This document shows, one piece after another, positions 14,501 to 17,639 of a stretch of DNA of 17,639 nucleotides; within the stretch, counting starts at the first letter, position 1; each line of letters begins with the position of its first letter. The DNA is taken from positions 1 through 17,639 of the forward strand of contig JAFZRG010000112.1 in the NCBI GenBank assembly GCA_017619985.1, read 5' to 3'. This stretch comes from Bacillota bacterium (lineage in GTDB: Bacteria; Bacillota; Clostridia; Peptostreptococcales; Anaerovoracaceae). Position numbers and translations under genes: made by a program. The notes beneath the pieces were generated by a model. That model was given only the letters and a program-made list of their open reading frames with translations, was not told the DNA's origin and did no database searches.

Positions 14501-15256
14501 ATGAGGAGAAAACTCATCGCCGGCAACTGGAAGATGCACAAGAACAGCGAGACAGCCCGGGGGTTCGCGACGGAGTTTTTAAAGCTCTATCAGGTGACTC
14601 CGGACATGGACGTCTGCATCGCGGCGCCTTTCACGGAACTGCTGGCGCTGGAGGAGATGTTCGCGGGCACCGATCTGCTGACGGCGGCCCAAAACATGCA
14701 TTTCGAAGATCAGGGAGCGTTTACCGGCGAGATCTCGGCGCCCATGCTGGCGGAGATCGGCGTGGATTACGTCATCATCGGCCATTCGGAACGCAGAGCC
14801 TATTTCGCCGAAACGGATGAGATGGTCAACAAAAAGGTGAAGAAGGCCTTCGAGTGGAACATCACCCCCATCATCTGCTGCGGCGAAACGCTGCCGCAGA
14901 GGCAGCAGAGCCTGGAAGACCACATCGTGCGCCACCAGGTCGTGATGGCGCTGGCCGGCCTTACGGACGAGCAGGTCGCGAAGGCGGTCATCGCGTACGA
15001 ACCGGTCTGGGCCATCGGCACGGGCCACGTCGCGACGCCTCAGCAGGCGGAAGACATGTGCAAGGTCATCCGCGACGTGATACGCATGTATCACGGAGAC
15101 GCGGCGGACGAGGTCAAGATCCTGTACGGCGGCAGCGTCAAGCCGGATAACGCAAAGGAATTGATGGAAATGGAGGATATCGACGGAGCCCTGGTGGGCG
15201 GAGCAAGTCTGGATCCCGTCGATTTCCTGAAGATCATACATGCAGCGGAAAACTGA
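14501..15256 (+). CDS. tpiA: Triosephosphate isomerase
   Basis: Interconverts dihydroxyacetone phosphate and glyceraldehyde-3-phosphate. At 251 residues it is a standard TIM barrel. Catalytic residues are intact: Asn9 and Lys11 (GNWKMHKN), His95 (IIGHSERR) and Glu167 (AYEPVWAIGTG). The flexible loop reads AIGTGHVATP, with His176 where many bacteria have Lys; this position is outside the catalytic set. The phosphate-binding GGS (210-212) and LVGGASL (231-237) are present. GGAGGAG (14491-14497) is only 3 bases from ATG 14501 and shares a base with the pgk stop, so translation is coupled. Confidence 0.98.
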   Translation: MRRKLIAGNWKMHKNSETARGFATEFLKLYQVTPDMDVCIAAPFTELLALEEMFAGTDLLTAAQNMHFEDQGAFTGEISAPMLAEIGVDYVIIGHSERRAYFAETDEMVNKKVKKAFEWNITPIICCGETLPQRQQSLEDHIVRHQVVMALAGLTDEQVAKAVIAYEPVWAIGTGHVATPQQAEDMCKVIRDVIRMYHGDAADEVKILYGGSVKPDNAKELMEMEDIDGALVGGASLDPVDFLKIIHAAEN

Positions 15257-15271
15257 ACGGAGGTAAGTTTT

Positions 15272-16561
<1,290 letters not shown>

Positions 16562-16581
16562 GAAAAGTATAAAAAATATTA

Positions 16582-16610
16582 TTGCTTTTGCTGTGCGCCT
16601 GTGCTAGAAT
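16582..16610 (+). promoter_or_regulatory. Extended -10 promoter for secG
   Basis: TTGCTT (16582-16587) and TAGAAT (16605-16610) lie exactly 17 bp apart, and TGC immediately before the -10 makes it an extended -10 site. The block is AT-rich against its surroundings and sits 31 bases upstream of the secG ATG. It gives secG a start independent of the glycolytic operon. Confidence 0.75.
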
Positions 16611-16641
16611 CTATAGGTCACTTTACAAGGAGGTATCAGAA

Positions 16642-16872
16642 ATGAAGACATTTCTGTTGATTCTGCTGGCACTGGCATCTCTGGTGCTCATCGCGAGCAT
16701 CCTGTTCCAGTCCGGAAACAGCGCCGGCCTTTCCGGTTCCATCGCAGGCGGCGCAGAGCAGCTGTTCGGCAAGAAGAAGAGCAAGGGCTATGACGCGATC
16801 CTGGAGAAGGTCACCGTCATCGGCGCGGTCGTGTTCATCATCGTCGCGCTGATCCTGGTCACGCTTGGCTAG
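16642..16872 (+). CDS. secG: Protein translocase subunit SecG
   Basis: Small membrane partner of SecYE that assists SecA-driven protein export. It has 76 residues with two transmembrane helices (about 3-22 and 55-75) joined by a cytoplasmic loop carrying the family signature QSGNSAGLSGSIAGGAEQLF (23-42) and a KKKSK patch. AAGGAGGT (16627-16634) is 7 bases before ATG 16642; the frame continues upstream to a TTG at 16582, which falls in the -35 box and is not a plausible start. secG behind the glycolytic genes is a recurrent order in Firmicutes. Here it is followed by hppA rather than the often-seen rnr/smpB. Confidence 0.95.
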   Translation: MKTFLLILLALASLVLIASILFQSGNSAGLSGSIAGGAEQLFGKKKSKGYDAILEKVTVIGAVVFIIVALILVTLG

Positions 16873-16901
16873 AGAGCCCGAAAGCTTTATACAGGCAACA
16901 C

Positions 16902-16949
16902 CGTTAAGAGGCAGGCCTTTGGGCATTGTCTCTTAACGTTGTATTATTT
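16902..16949 (+). terminator. Hairpin after secG, probable intrinsic terminator
   Basis: CGTTAAGAGGCA (16902-16913) pairs with TGTCTCTTAACG (16927-16938) with one G·T, and an inner GCC/GGC stem closes the loop TTTG. The following tract TTGTATTATTT is U-rich but interrupted, so termination may be partial. It separates secG from hppA. The next 42 bases are AT-rich and could hold an hppA promoter (TATATT at 16954-16959), but I find no convincing -35. Confidence 0.65.
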
Positions 16950-16991
16950 CGTCTATATTTTTTCGCAATATTCCAAGGGAGGAATTACAAA

Positions 16992-17639
16992 ATGAACGGA
17001 TTAGTGTGGATTGCTCCTGTGGTAGGCATCGCCGCCCTGGTCGTAGCATACGTGCTGGCCAGCTGGATCGGAAAGCAGTCCACGGGCAATGAACGCATGA
17101 CGGAAATCGCAGGCTTCATCCACGAAGGAGCCATGGCATTCCTGAAGAGAGAATACCGCACCATGATCATCGTGGTCATCGCTCTCTTCGTCATTCTCGG
17201 CATCGGCATCAACTGGATCACCGCGATCCTGTACGTATGCGGCGCAGCCTTCTCCGTACTGGCAGGATTCTTCGGTATGCAGGTCGCTACCAAGGGCAAC
17301 GTCAGGACCGCATGGGCGGCGGAAGAGGGCGGCATGAACAAGGCTCTGAAGGTCGCTTTCCGCAGCGGCTCCGTCATGGGTCTGTGCGTCGTAGGTCTGG
17401 GTATCCTGGGCGTGGGACTCGCTTTCGCAGTCCTGGGCAAGGAGACCGCGGCATCCTGCCTCACCGGCTTCGGTCTGGGCGCTTCTTCCATGGCTCTGTT
17501 CGGCCGTGTCGGCGGCGGTATCTACACCAAGGCTGCTGACGTAGGCGCAGACCTGGTCGGCAAAGTCGAAGCAGGCATCCCCGAGGATGACCCGCGCAAC
17601 CCCGCCGTTATCGCAGACAACGTCGGCGACAACGTAGGC
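16992..17639 (+). CDS. hppA: Membrane-bound proton/sodium-translocating pyrophosphatase, N-terminal part (runs off window)
   Basis: Integral membrane pump that hydrolyses pyrophosphate to move H+ or Na+ out of the cytoplasm. The first 216 residues are visible of about 650-700. Hydrophobic segments at about 3-25, 57-95, 126-149 and 153-172 are transmembrane helices. The diagnostic catalytic stretch is intact: GGGIYTKAADVGADLVGKVE (174-193) and then IPEDDPRNPAVIADNVGDNVG (196-216), which provides the PPi- and Mg-binding Asp and Lys residues. The residues that separate K+-dependent from K+-independent pumps and help tell ion specificity lie beyond the window. GGGAGGA (16977-16983) is 8 bases before ATG 16992. 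It is separated from secG by a hairpin, so it is probably its own unit. Confidence 0.96.
   Translation, partial: MNGLVWIAPVVGIAALVVAYVLASWIGKQSTGNERMTEIAGFIHEGAMAFLKREYRTMIIVVIALFVILGIGINWITAILYVCGAAFSVLAGFFGMQVATKGNVRTAWAAEEGGMNKALKVAFRSGSVMGLCVVGLGILGVGLAFAVLGKETAASCLTGFGLGASSMALFGRVGGGIYTKAADVGADLVGKVEAGIPEDDPRNPAVIADNVGDNVG

Overview
The window reads as one co-directional stretch of a Clostridia-like Bacillota chromosome; every gene I can support is on the + strand. The evidence for the lineage is indirect: a long (type 2) isoleucyl-tRNA synthetase, clostripain-family and DUF4428/SHOCT proteins, a Cys-rich small protein of a kind common in anaerobic Firmicutes, and the local order rpoN-pgk-tpiA-eno-secG, which resembles the rpoN/glycolytic cluster of clostridia. 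Codons end overwhelmingly in G or C, so this is a GC-rich member. That bias also creates very long antisense shadow frames, which I left out. I see no mobile element, CRISPR array, tRNA or rRNA.

Layout. (1) 1-4238: the 3' half of ileS, an ATC-hydrolase-family gene, and a secreted clostripain-like (C11) lipoprotein, tightly spaced and closed by a clear intrinsic terminator. (2) 4240-7076: a good promoter, then a FadR-type GntR regulator, a short dynamin-like GTPase and a class-I glutamine amidotransferase-like (C26) hydrolase. (3) 7139-11159: two small zinc/cysteine proteins (Cys_rich_small; DUF4428+SHOCT), an ACT-less homoserine dehydrogenase, a SEC-C protein, endonuclease III and TrmL, with short or no gaps. 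(4) 11160-13275: a regulatory island with a TATAAT box, a repeat-bearing leader, a 24-codon leader ORF overlapping a strong terminator-like hairpin, a sigma-70/ECF-like gene with no conventional start codon, and rpoN (sigma-54). (5) 13307-16872: pgk, tpiA, eno and secG, the last with its own extended -10 promoter. (6) 16902-17639: a terminator-like hairpin and the 5' part of hppA (membrane pyrophosphatase), running off the window.

How they may work together: pgk, tpiA and eno are lower-glycolysis enzymes, and a PPi-driven ion pump nearby fits an energy-limited fermenter. gap, the CggR-type regulator and phosphoglycerate mutase, often in such clusters, are absent here. The most unusual part is 11224-11923, where a leader ORF/terminator arrangement appears to control a sigma-70-like factor and possibly rpoN behind it. 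Whether the sigma gene is made by an unusual start, by recoding, or is broken by an indel cannot be decided from sequence alone.
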